64,000 bases of DNA from assembly GCA_900319525.1 (NCBI GenBank), contig ONOU01000010.1, forward strand, positions 1 to 64,000, written 5' to 3'. Under the pieces are notes generated by a model, which saw nothing but the letters and a program-made list of their open reading frames with translations, ran no database searches and had not been told where the DNA came from. Origin of the DNA: an uncultured Prevotellaceae bacterium (GTDB lineage: Bacteria; Bacteroidota; Bacteroidia; Bacteroidales; Muribaculaceae). The position numbers were made by a program, and so were the translations under genes. Positions 32,201 through 40,121 of the stretch are shown here, piece after piece (position 1 is the first letter of the stretch; every line of letters begins with the position of its first letter).

Positions 32201-33508
32201 TTAATTCCAGGTGCCGCTGAGCAGGAAGTCGATCAGAGCGGTCACGTCGGCAATGTTCACGTTGGTGTCAAGGTTGCAGTCGGCCGCCTGCAGGTTGATG
32301 TTGGTATCATCATTGCTCAGCAGATAGTCAATCAAGGCGGTCACATCAGCGATATTCACCACAGTGTCTTTATTCACGTCGCCGCGCACAAACGCAGGTT
32401 CCACATATTTCTCGAATGTAATGGGATTGAACTTCAATGCGCCATCAACCTTGCAGATAATGCCATAGACATTGTAATTGCCAGTGGCTGGCTGATTCAC
32501 AGCCCACAGGACGTCGGTCAGTCCAATGGTCGTTCCATCGGGCAGCGGCAACGTGCGGATGGGGAAAAAGCCCTTAGTCACATTCTCGATGTAAACATAG
32601 GCGTTGAGCATGCTCTCATCCACGGCTCCGGTGAGTTTTTGGGGAGCTGCCAGAGCGACATTGGTCTCACCGCTGGCGCTGAGGCCGGCAGCATCGGTGA
32701 ACTTCACCCAGTTGCCATTGCTGACCTTGGTGGCACTCCACCCCTGGGTCAGCACCTGGCCGTTCTCGAAGGTGGCGCCAACCACGTTGGTGATCTGGCC
32801 GTAGCCTGTAGCGTCACGCACAAACAGGAAGCCATTATTATAGACCGTAACAACAGCGTCGCCATTGAACATGAACGGGGTATTGTCCTCAAGCGCATTG
32901 GCCTGGGAGATGAGGGTCACAGCAGCCGGAGCACTGGCATCATCATAGGTGAAGGTTGTCTTGGGATAGAATTGCTCGGTAAAGTATTGGTTTCCACCAT
33001 AGACAGCACTGGGCACACTGGTCTTCACGCCATAGAAAGAGCCCGTGCCAGAAACCGTCCCCGCTTGCGTTACCTTGACCATGAGTGCAAGGTTGCCGCC
33101 GGCATAGGCAAAGGGGGTATCGAAGTTGACAGCGATCTGAGATTCACCCTGAGTCATCGGGAGCGTGCCCACTAGCGTGAGGTCGCTCTCAGGGATGCGG
33201 AAGGGCGAGACGGTGGAATACTCCGACACATCGACCACACCCAGGAAAAAAGAGAGTTCACCGCCATTCATCACACTGCCGCCCTCGTTAGCGATATAGA
33301 ACGTCAGCCCGGTAATGTTTTTGCCCTCCAGCTGAGTGAGTTGGCTGGCAGGATAAATCACCTGGCCAAAATAGGGCGGGTAGTTGAAGTAGGCGGCACG
33401 GAACGGAATGTACTGATTGGTGTCAGTGCCATCGGCAACAGTCAATTGAGCGGCCTGGGCAGCTAATGCTATAGCGGCCACAGCCATTAAGGTAAAAATT
33501 TTCTTCAT
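32201..33508 (-). CDS. Secreted protein with C-terminal dockerin-like repeats
   Basis: A 435-aa exported protein. Signal peptide MKKIFTLMAVAAIALAAQAA at the chosen start 33508 (an upstream in-frame codon at 33598 would hide it). The middle part is beta-rich and not recognised. The C-terminus has two dockerin type I-like repeats, GDVNKDTVVNIADVTALIDYLL and DCNLDTNVNIADVTALIDFLL, with calcium-binding Asp/Asn positions. Such tails occur on many secreted proteins of Prevotella relatives. A -7 box (TAACTTTG, minus strand 33723-33730) lies about 215 nt upstream, giving a long leader. It is the first chromosomal-type gene right of the integrated elements. Confidence 0.8.
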   Translation of the reverse strand: MKKIFTLMAVAAIALAAQAAQLTVADGTDTNQYIPFRAAYFNYPPYFGQVIYPASQLTQLEGKNITGLTFYIANEGGSVMNGGELSFFLGVVDVSEYSTVSPFRIPESDLTLVGTLPMTQGESQIAVNFDTPFAYAGGNLALMVKVTQAGTVSGTGSFYGVKTSVPSAVYGGNQYFTEQFYPKTTFTYDDASAPAAVTLISQANALEDNTPFMFNGDAVVTVYNNGFLFVRDATGYGQITNVVGATFENGQVLTQGWSATKVSNGNWVKFTDAAGLSASGETNVALAAPQKLTGAVDESMLNAYVYIENVTKGFFPIRTLPLPDGTTIGLTDVLWAVNQPATGNYNVYGIICKVDGALKFNPITFEKYVEPAFVRGDVNKDTVVNIADVTALIDYLLSNDDTNINLQAADCNLDTNVNIADVTALIDFLLSGTWN

Positions 33509-34094
33509 TTTTATTGACACTAAAATATTTAAGTTAATAATTAATTGGATTCTCTGTAAATCAACTCGTTGCTTCAAAACCGGGTGACCAATAAACATTC
33601 ATTGCAGTTTTTTGATATTCAGCAACCTAATGACCTTAGTACACCGCTATTGATAAGACCTATTTCATAAACACTTGACCAATACTTGGTCATCAACAAG
33701 TAAGAATTGCACAATCACGCTACAAAGTTAGTCATAATTTGTGCAAGTCGAACACAATAGCACATAAAATGTGATTTTGCTGAGGCGCTGCCAAATTTAT
33801 CAAAAAGTTGTGACAAATAACAATATAGGCACAAATTTTATCCAAGTTTCAAAAAGTAGCTTAGCCACTTTAAAAAACTTGAGGTCCGGGAGTACTACAA
33901 AACAAAAAAACTTGATAAATATTTTGTCATTTTGGAGAAAAATGTAAAATTTGCAGCGCAAAACGATTGGTTTTGTTCCCAGTTACTATCAAAATGCGAT
34001 CTTTGATATCGTGTGAAAGGAGATAGGATTTCACACTGTAGTCAAGAGGTGTGATACTATACTTGGGACCGGAATAGAAATTATTGATAGGATA
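33509..34094. other. Long AT-rich intergenic region between divergent genes
   Basis: About 590 bp holding the leader and the -7 box (33723-33730, minus strand) of the dockerin-type gene and the upstream region of the hybrid sensor gene. No ORF or RNA gene is supported. Confidence 0.5.
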
Positions 34095-36302
34095 TTGAAT
34101 GTGAAATCTTTTAAAATCCATATAGTACTATTATTGCTATGTGTCCTGCTGGTTTCTTGCTCATCCAGTGAGAAGAAATACCGCATCGGTGTGTCACAGT
34201 GCTCTGATGACATCTGGCGCGACAAGCAGAACTCAGAATTGAAAATCGGGGCTTACTTCCATGACAATGTGGAGTTGAGGTTTGCTGCGGCCTATGACAG
34301 CGACGAGCGCCAAATCCAGCAAATAGACAGCCTTGTCGCTACGGGCATCGACCTGCTGATTGTGGCGCCCAACCAGGTATCGACCATTTCGTCGGCCATC
34401 GACAGGGCCTATGACCAGGGCATCCCGGTGATTGTGTTTGAGCGCAAGACCAATTCCAAGAAATACACGGCCTATATGGGTGCCGACAACTACGAGATGG
34501 GGCACCTGATGGGCGAGTATGTGGCCTCACGCCTGAAAGAGCGGGGCCGCATCATCGAGGTGATGGGCCTGAAAGGTTCCTCGCCAGCGATCGAACGCCA
34601 CAACGGCTTCCGCGAGGCTATCTCGCAACACCCCAATATCCAGGTGGTTGCGACATTGCAGGGTGACTGGACCGAGCCAACGGCCTACAGGATTGTCAAG
34701 CAATGGCTTGACAAGAGCCGTGATGAGGGCATCGACCTGGTGTTCGGCATGAACGACCGCACGGCGATGGGTGCCCGCAAAGCGTTTACCGAGGCCGGCC
34801 ACGGGTCATTGCCCCTGTTCTGCGGCATCGACGGCCTGCCTGGCGAGAACGGCGGCATCACGCTGGTGAGAGACTCGCTGCTGGATGCGTCCTACATCTA
34901 TCCGACGCATGGCGACAAGCTGATCCAGCTGGCTGTTGACATTCTGGAAGGCCGCCCCTACGAGAAAGAGACCAAACTGATGTCGGCGCTCGTCACGCGC
35001 GACAATGCCCGCGTCCTGCTGATGGGTAGCGAGGAAGTGATGAACCAGTCACAATACATCGAGAAACTGCACCGGACAGCAAGCGGATACATGAAGCAGC
35101 TGGCCAACCAGCGCACGCTCACCTTCCTGGCGCTTGCCACCATCGCGTTGCTGCTATTGCTGCTGGTGGGCATCTACATGTACTACTTGCAGAAGGCCCG
35201 CATCCATGATGAGCGCACCCAGATGGAACGTGAGCAACTCGACTTCTATACCCAGGTGAGCCACGAGCTGCGCACGCCCCTGACCCTCATCGAAGGCCCG
35301 CTGGCCCAGCTGGCCGAAACGCCAGACATCAAGAATGCGAGCTCTGGGGCCAGCGACCTGTTTGCCATCGTGCGGCGCAACACCCGCCAACTCAGCCAGT
35401 TGATCAACAAGATGCTGGATGCCCAGGTGGGAGCCCCCAAGAGTGACATGACTGGCGAGCAGATTGATGCCATCACCGCCCAACAGGAGCCTGAGATTCA
35501 AGCCACAGACACCGTGCCCGACGAGGAAGCGCCCACTGTGCTGATCGTCGATGACAATGCCGACATACGCACCTATCTGCGCACCATCCTGCAAGGCCGA
35601 TACCGCCTGCTGGAGGCCAAGGATGGCAAACTCGGGCTAGAGGTGGCCCGCGAACAGGTGCCCGACCTCATTGTGTCCGACGTGATGATGCCCGTGATGA
35701 ATGGCTTGGAATTCTGTCAGCAGGTCAAGCGCGACGTCATCTCGAGCCACATCCCCGTCATCTTGCTCACGGCGAGAGCCTTGAGCCAGCACCAGATCGA
35801 AGGTTACCAGAGCGGTGCCGATGCCTATATCACTAAACCCTTCTCACAGGAACTGCTGCTGGTGCGCATCGACAACCTGCTGCGCAGCCGCCACCAGTTG
35901 CGCGACCTGTGGAGCAGCCGCCCAGTAGAGGCCGAAAACAAGCCCGAGGAAACCGCGCCGAGCGACACCAGCGAGAATCAGATCGAGAATGCTTTTATTG
36001 CCAGGTTCAAGAAGGTGGTAGAGGAGCAAATGGGCAACAGCAACATCAGTGTCGAGGATCTGGCTGCCAGGATGGGACTGAGTCGCGTGCAGCTTTACCG
36101 CAAGGTCAAGGCCTTGACCGGTTGCACGCCGATTGACCTGCTGCGCAAGGCCAGGCTGGCCCAAGCCCAGAGGCTGCTGCAGGAGTCAACCTTATCGGTC
36201 AGCGAGATCGCCTATAAGGTGGGATTCGCCTCACCATCCTATTTCACCAAGTGCTACAAGGACGAGTTCGGCACCGTCCCGGGCGAGGCACGCAAGCCCT
36301 AA
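34095..36302 (+). CDS. Hybrid two-component sensor/regulator (fructose type) lacking the HATPase domain
   Basis: Inner-membrane one-protein signalling system expected to sense a sugar in the periplasm and switch on the fructan PUL. Order: lipoprotein-like signal (LLVSCSSS), periplasmic sugar-binding domain of the LacI/RbsB type (about 30-340; YRIGVSQCSDDIW, LLIVAPNQVS), membrane helix (about 348-368), HisKA with His390 in VSHELRTPLT, receiver domain with Asp529 in VSDVMMP, and an AraC-type HTH. The N-terminus resembles the fructose sensor BT1754 of B. thetaiotaomicron. The ATPase domain normally found between HisKA and the receiver is missing: about 45 linker residues replace it. The start is a TTG; no in-frame ATG lies close by. 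735 aa, short for the family. Confidence 0.88.
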   Translation: MNVKSFKIHIVLLLLCVLLVSCSSSEKKYRIGVSQCSDDIWRDKQNSELKIGAYFHDNVELRFAAAYDSDERQIQQIDSLVATGIDLLIVAPNQVSTISSAIDRAYDQGIPVIVFERKTNSKKYTAYMGADNYEMGHLMGEYVASRLKERGRIIEVMGLKGSSPAIERHNGFREAISQHPNIQVVATLQGDWTEPTAYRIVKQWLDKSRDEGIDLVFGMNDRTAMGARKAFTEAGHGSLPLFCGIDGLPGENGGITLVRDSLLDASYIYPTHGDKLIQLAVDILEGRPYEKETKLMSALVTRDNARVLLMGSEEVMNQSQYIEKLHRTASGYMKQLANQRTLTFLALATIALLLLLLVGIYMYYLQKARIHDERTQMEREQLDFYTQVSHELRTPLTLIEGPLAQLAETPDIKNASSGASDLFAIVRRNTRQLSQLINKMLDAQVGAPKSDMTGEQIDAITAQQEPEIQATDTVPDEEAPTVLIVDDNADIRTYLRTILQGRYRLLEAKDGKLGLEVAREQVPDLIVSDVMMPVMNGLEFCQQVKRDVISSHIPVILLTARALSQHQIEGYQSGADAYITKPFSQELLLVRIDNLLRSRHQLRDLWSSRPVEAENKPEETAPSDTSENQIENAFIARFKKVVEEQMGNSNISVEDLAARMGLSRVQLYRKVKALTGCTPIDLLRKARLAQAQRLLQESTLSVSEIAYKVGFASPSYFTKCYKDEFGTVPGEARKP

Positions 36303-36406
36303 CTAAAACAAAACACAAACTACGAATTACGTGAGGCATAATTTAAAAACCACGAATTTAACTAACCTGTAATCAGCGTTTGATTCATTCCGACCAATAA
36401 AGTAAA

Positions 36407-36467
36407 GAAGACAAGAAAGACAACAAGAACAATTTTTTTATTTGTGTTTCTTGTCTTTCTTGTCTTT
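36407..36467. repeat. Repeat/hairpin left of the RM-like cassette
   Basis: Begins GAAGACAAGAAAGACAAC and forms a long hairpin with its own downstream complement. Almost the same sequence occurs at 39753-39804, and the similarity extends tens of bases beyond each. It follows the hybrid sensor gene and may also terminate it. Confidence 0.75.
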
Positions 36468-36559
36468 AATATTGCACCACGCTGGATAGCATAGCGTTTA
36501 TTGCACTTATTGTCTTCCACCTTTTCCACGTTTTCTATGTTTTCCATGTGCACGGTCCT

Positions 36560-36576
36560 CACGCTAAGCCGCCAAG
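36560..36576. repeat. 17-bp inverted repeat, left copy
   Basis: CACGCTAAGCCGCCAAG, the exact reverse complement of 39649-39665. The pair brackets the three-gene cassette. Confidence 0.75.
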
Positions 36577-36660
36577 TTGTTATTATTGCTCGCTGGTGGG
36601 CTCGCAACAAAGAAATTTTACTATCTTTGCCTCTGCTTACTAAAAAAATAATCACACTTA

Positions 36661-37779
36661 ATGGCAAACGAAAATTTATCCAAAGCCAAAGAGGCCAAAA
36701 ATGACGAGTTCTATACCCAGTATCATGACATCGAGAAAGAGGTGTCGGCCTATCTGGAGTATAACCCCGACGTGTTCCGTGGCAAGACGGTGCTGCTGCC
36801 GTGTGACGATCCCGAGTGGAGTAATTTTACCAAATACTTTGCCCAGAACTTTGAGACCTTCGGCTTGAAAAAGTTGATTTCCACCAGTTATGCCCCCGAG
36901 AGCAAGCGCTACAAATTTGGCTATGTGCCCACCTTGTTCGAGACCGAGGCACCGCATTTTGATGCCGACAAGAGCAAGACCCACGGCAAAATCTTCGTTC
37001 TAGACCATGATGTGACGGGGGATGGTGTCATCAACTTTGAGGACTTGGAATGGCAGTACCTTGAGGGCGACGGCGATTTCCGCAGTAAGGAAATCTGCCA
37101 GTTGCGTGACGAGGCCGACTTTATTATTACCAACCCGCCTTTCTCGCTGTTCCGCGAGTTCCTGGCGTGGATTGTCGAAGCAGGGAAGCAGTTCCTTGTC
37201 ATTGGCAATATGAATGCGATTACCTATAAAGAGGTGTTCCCCTTGATTAAGGACAATAAAATATGGCTTGGTGCTACAGGATTTGTTACAGACATGGTCT
37301 TTGGAGTTCCTGAAGGTTCTATCGTTAAAGAAAGCGATAAGAAAAAAGCGGAACGATTGGGTTATGTAGGTAATTATACCCGTTTAGGTAATTCATGTTG
37401 GTTTACCAACCTTGACCACGGTCGCCGTCATCAATTCTTGCCTCTAATGACGATGGCTGATAACCTAAAATTCAGTCGCCACAAGGAAATCAGGGGAAAA
37501 GAAAAATATGATCATTACGACAATTATGATGCAATTGAAGTCCCATATACTGACGCTATTCCAAGTGATTACGAGGGAGCAATGGGAGTTCCTATCTCAT
37601 TTCTTGATAAATACTGTCCTGAACAGTTTGAAATCCTTGGAATTGGTTTAGAAATGGCCAATATGGATATCATAAAAAAGAAATTAGGCAAACTGAATGG
37701 TGGACCTCGTTTGTATGTAGAGAGGAATGGAGAATTAGTTCGCTTATATGAAAGAATCCTAATCCGCAAGAAACAATAA
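36661..37779 (+). CDS. EcoRI-type adenine-specific DNA methyltransferase
   Basis: A 372-aa N6-adenine methylase of the EcoRI methylase family. The catalytic motif NPPF lies in ADFIITNPPFSLFREFL. The upstream GKTVLLPCDDPEWSNFTKYF and the N-terminal NDEFYTQYHDIEKEV are typical of this family. It should protect host DNA from the nuclease encoded 5 nt downstream. Composition changes inside the gene: up to about 37230 the codons are GC-rich like neighbours, afterwards clearly AT-rich, which suggests recombination between alleles. The reading frame stays open. Confidence 0.88.
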   Translation: MANENLSKAKEAKNDEFYTQYHDIEKEVSAYLEYNPDVFRGKTVLLPCDDPEWSNFTKYFAQNFETFGLKKLISTSYAPESKRYKFGYVPTLFETEAPHFDADKSKTHGKIFVLDHDVTGDGVINFEDLEWQYLEGDGDFRSKEICQLRDEADFIITNPPFSLFREFLAWIVEAGKQFLVIGNMNAITYKEVFPLIKDNKIWLGATGFVTDMVFGVPEGSIVKESDKKKAERLGYVGNYTRLGNSCWFTNLDHGRRHQFLPLMTMADNLKFSRHKEIRGKEKYDHYDNYDAIEVPYTDAIPSDYEGAMGVPISFLDKYCPEQFEILGIGLEMANMDIIKKKLGKLNGGPRLYVERNGELVRLYERILIRKKQ

Positions 37780-37784
37780 GAGAT

Positions 37785-38945
37785 ATGGAAACGATATTAA
37801 GGACGGACATCACGGTTCGCGAAATTTGCGAGGGTTTTATCTATAACGAGTTGGAGGGTAAAGGCCTGTTCGGCATGAATGGCAAACTGACCATCCAGCC
37901 CGAGTACCAGCGCAACTATATCTATGCCGACGGCAAGCGTGATGTCGCCGTCATTGACTCGGTGCTGAAGGGCTATCCCCTTGGTGTCATCTATTTCAAT
38001 CAGGTGGGTGACAATTACGAGGTGCTTGACGGGCAGCAGCGCATCACGAGCCTGGGCCGCTTTGTGACCCACAAACTGGCCATCAAGGACAAGAACGGGA
38101 TGCAGCAGTACATCGACGGCATTAACGAGGAAGATCGCAACAAGGTGCTCAACACCCGTCTGCTCGTCTACATCTGCAAGGGCACCGAGAGCGAAATCAA
38201 GGATTGGTTCCAGACCGTCAACATTCCTGGCGTGAACTTGAACAATCAGGAAAAATTGAATGCCGTCTATTCGGGCCCGTTTGTGACCGCCTTGAAGGAA
38301 GAATTCAGCAACTCGCAGAATGCCAATATCCAAAAATGGAGTGCCTACATCAAAGGGTCGGCCAACCGCCAGGACTACCTGGAACGTGCCCTGCAATGGG
38401 TAAGCCAGGACAATGTGGATGGCTATATGAGCAAGCACCGCCAGGATACTGATATCACTCCAGTCAAGGCCTATTTCAATACGGTTATCGATTGGGCTTC
38501 GGGAGTGTTCAAGGATGTTTTGCCCGAGATGCGCGGCCTGGAGTGGGGACGATTCTATGAGGAATACCACAAGAATCCTTACAACGTGGATGCCGTTTCC
38601 CAGCGCGTGCATGAACTGTATGCCGACCCCTATGTGACCAACCACAAGGGCGTGTTTGAATACATCCTGGGCGGCGAGAAGGACAAGAGCCTGTTGAACA
38701 TCCGCATGTTTGACAAGGCTACCATCAACCGCGTCTATGCCAAGCAGACCGAGGCTGCCAAGGCAAAGGGCGTGAGCAACTGCCCCGACTGTGCCCTGCA
38801 AGAGGGCAGCAACAGCACCCGCATCTATAAACTGGGCGAGATGGATGCCGACCATGTCACCGCCTGGAGCAAGGGCGGCACCAGTGACGAGAAAAACTGC
38901 CAAATGCTGTGCCGCCACCACAACCGCTCCAAGGGCAACAAATAG
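37785..38945 (+). CDS. DUF262-HNH protein, probable restriction endonuclease
   Basis: A 386-aa protein with an N-terminal DUF262 (ParB/GmrS-like) domain (YEVLDGQQRITSLGRF) and a C-terminal HNH nuclease with CPDCALQEGS, DADHVTAWSKGG and CRHHNRSKGN. The Cys pairs suggest a structural zinc. DUF262 domains bind and hydrolyse nucleotides in GmrSD and SspE-type restriction proteins. It begins 5 nt after the methylase gene, so a restriction-modification pair is likely, though the protein is not a classical type II enzyme. Codon use is GC-rich again, unlike the second half of the methylase gene. Confidence 0.83.
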   Translation: METILRTDITVREICEGFIYNELEGKGLFGMNGKLTIQPEYQRNYIYADGKRDVAVIDSVLKGYPLGVIYFNQVGDNYEVLDGQQRITSLGRFVTHKLAIKDKNGMQQYIDGINEEDRNKVLNTRLLVYICKGTESEIKDWFQTVNIPGVNLNNQEKLNAVYSGPFVTALKEEFSNSQNANIQKWSAYIKGSANRQDYLERALQWVSQDNVDGYMSKHRQDTDITPVKAYFNTVIDWASGVFKDVLPEMRGLEWGRFYEEYHKNPYNVDAVSQRVHELYADPYVTNHKGVFEYILGGEKDKSLLNIRMFDKATINRVYAKQTEAAKAKGVSNCPDCALQEGSNSTRIYKLGEMDADHVTAWSKGGTSDEKNCQMLCRHHNRSKGNK

Positions 38946-38983
38946 TTCATCGTTAGATCACATTTTTAGGATATTTCAACTAT

Positions 38984-39565
38984 ATGAGGACACCAGAAGA
39001 AATACTTAGTTATGGAAAGGATGTTATACAAAAACATCGTCATCAGCTTTATGAACTTAAAAATGGATATACTACAGAAGTAACTGACGATTCGAATGAT
39101 CAAAAATTTAATTATAATGACTATGGCATCTGGAAATATGAAGTAAAGGATTATATAGCGAAACATGAAAAAAACAAGATTTTTGAGATTAACAAGTTGT
39201 TCGATTCATTTGAATTAAATCATTTTTCTCCAGTATATCTTTCTGATATTCTAGGCATTCTCACTATCTCTATAGACCATTTAGAAAGCGAAGAGAATGG
39301 TGAAAGCCCTAATAATTCTCAGACGGTCCAAACAACCAATGAAACCGAAAGTCACAATGAATTTGAACCTAAACCTGAACCAATTGCAGAGAATCCCCCA
39401 AAAGGGAAAAAGAAAAAAAACAAGTGGAAAGTATTGTTTTGTATTATAGCTATTATAGCTTTTGTGGTCGCTTATTATTGCTACAGAATAGATAGCCATG
39501 AAACAACCGCTATTGCAGGTATAATCAGCGCAATTTTTACCGTTTTATCTTTCTTTTTCAAATAA
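38984..39565 (+). CDS. Membrane protein of unknown function in the RM-like cassette
   Basis: A 193-aa protein. The soluble N-terminal part (about 1-100) has no recognised fold. A Pro/Lys-rich linker (EPKPEPIAENPPKGKKKK) and two hydrophobic C-terminal segments (VLFCIIAIIAFVVAYYCY and IAGIISAIFTVLSFFF) follow. The arrangement suggests a cytoplasmic sensor or effector tethered to the membrane by a hairpin. Strongly AT-rich, so it was probably acquired separately from the GC-rich DUF262-HNH gene 38 bp upstream. A terminator follows. Confidence 0.6.
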   Translation: MRTPEEILSYGKDVIQKHRHQLYELKNGYTTEVTDDSNDQKFNYNDYGIWKYEVKDYIAKHEKNKIFEINKLFDSFELNHFSPVYLSDILGILTISIDHLESEENGESPNNSQTVQTTNETESHNEFEPKPEPIAENPPKGKKKKNKWKVLFCIIAIIAFVVAYYCYRIDSHETTAIAGIISAIFTVLSFFFK

Positions 39566-39588
39566 TTGCATCGCAAGCCGATAACAAT

Positions 39589-39625
39589 AGCGGTGCAGCC
39601 GAGGATTGAGGTCGGTTGCACCGCT
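39589..39625. terminator. Terminator hairpin after the RM-like cassette
   Basis: AGCGGTGCAGCCGA pairs with TCGGTTGCACCGCT (one mismatch-type wobble) over a 9-nt loop. Confidence 0.7.
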
Positions 39626-39648
39626 GTCATTTTAGAAATCCCTAGCGG

Positions 39649-39665
39649 CTTGGCGGCTTAGCGTG
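39649..39665. repeat. 17-bp inverted repeat, right copy
   Basis: CTTGGCGGCTTAGCGTG, exact reverse complement of 36560-36576. Confidence 0.75.
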
Positions 39666-39752
39666 GGGGGATCGGGGGGGGATGCATTAAATAAATGTTG
39701 TTTTTGTTGTTCATTGTTGTTTGAGTTGTTTGAATAATACTCTAGAAAAAAA

Positions 39753-39804
39753 GAAGACAAGAAAGACAACAAGAACAATTTTTTTATTTGTCTTTCTTGT
39801 CTTC
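39753..39804. repeat. Repeat/hairpin right of the RM-like cassette
   Basis: Direct copy of 36407-36467; its 17-bp stem (39753-39769 with 39788-39804) is perfect. The 3.3-kb interval between the copies contains the methylase, DUF262-HNH and membrane-protein genes. Confidence 0.75.
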
Positions 39805-40061
39805 AATTTTGCTGCCCGATGGAGAGCATGGCATTGTGCTTATTGCCTTCGTTTTTTACTGTTTCATCTGTTCCAATGGTGGAACCTGGTGTGAAAGTGA
39901 AACGGTGTGGGTCCACACCTTTTGCTGTTTTTTAGCACAAAGGTGCGCATCAAAGCCCGGAAAACCTTGTAAAAATCGTTCATTGACTAGCAAAAATGAT
40001 ACATTGAAACATATTTGCAAGCGGAAGTACAAATACTGATAGTCCCCTTTTTTACAATAAG

Positions 40062-40069
40062 GTAACTTT
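40062..40069 (+). promoter_or_regulatory. -7 box of the fructan PUL (TAACTTTG)
   Basis: TAnnTTTG match about 53 nt before the susC ATG at 40122. It also rules out an earlier in-frame start at 40068, which would overlap it. Confidence 0.6.
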
Positions 40070-40121
40070 GCCCAATATTGACATAAACTCAATTTTTTTA
40101 TTAACCAAAACCAACAGAACA

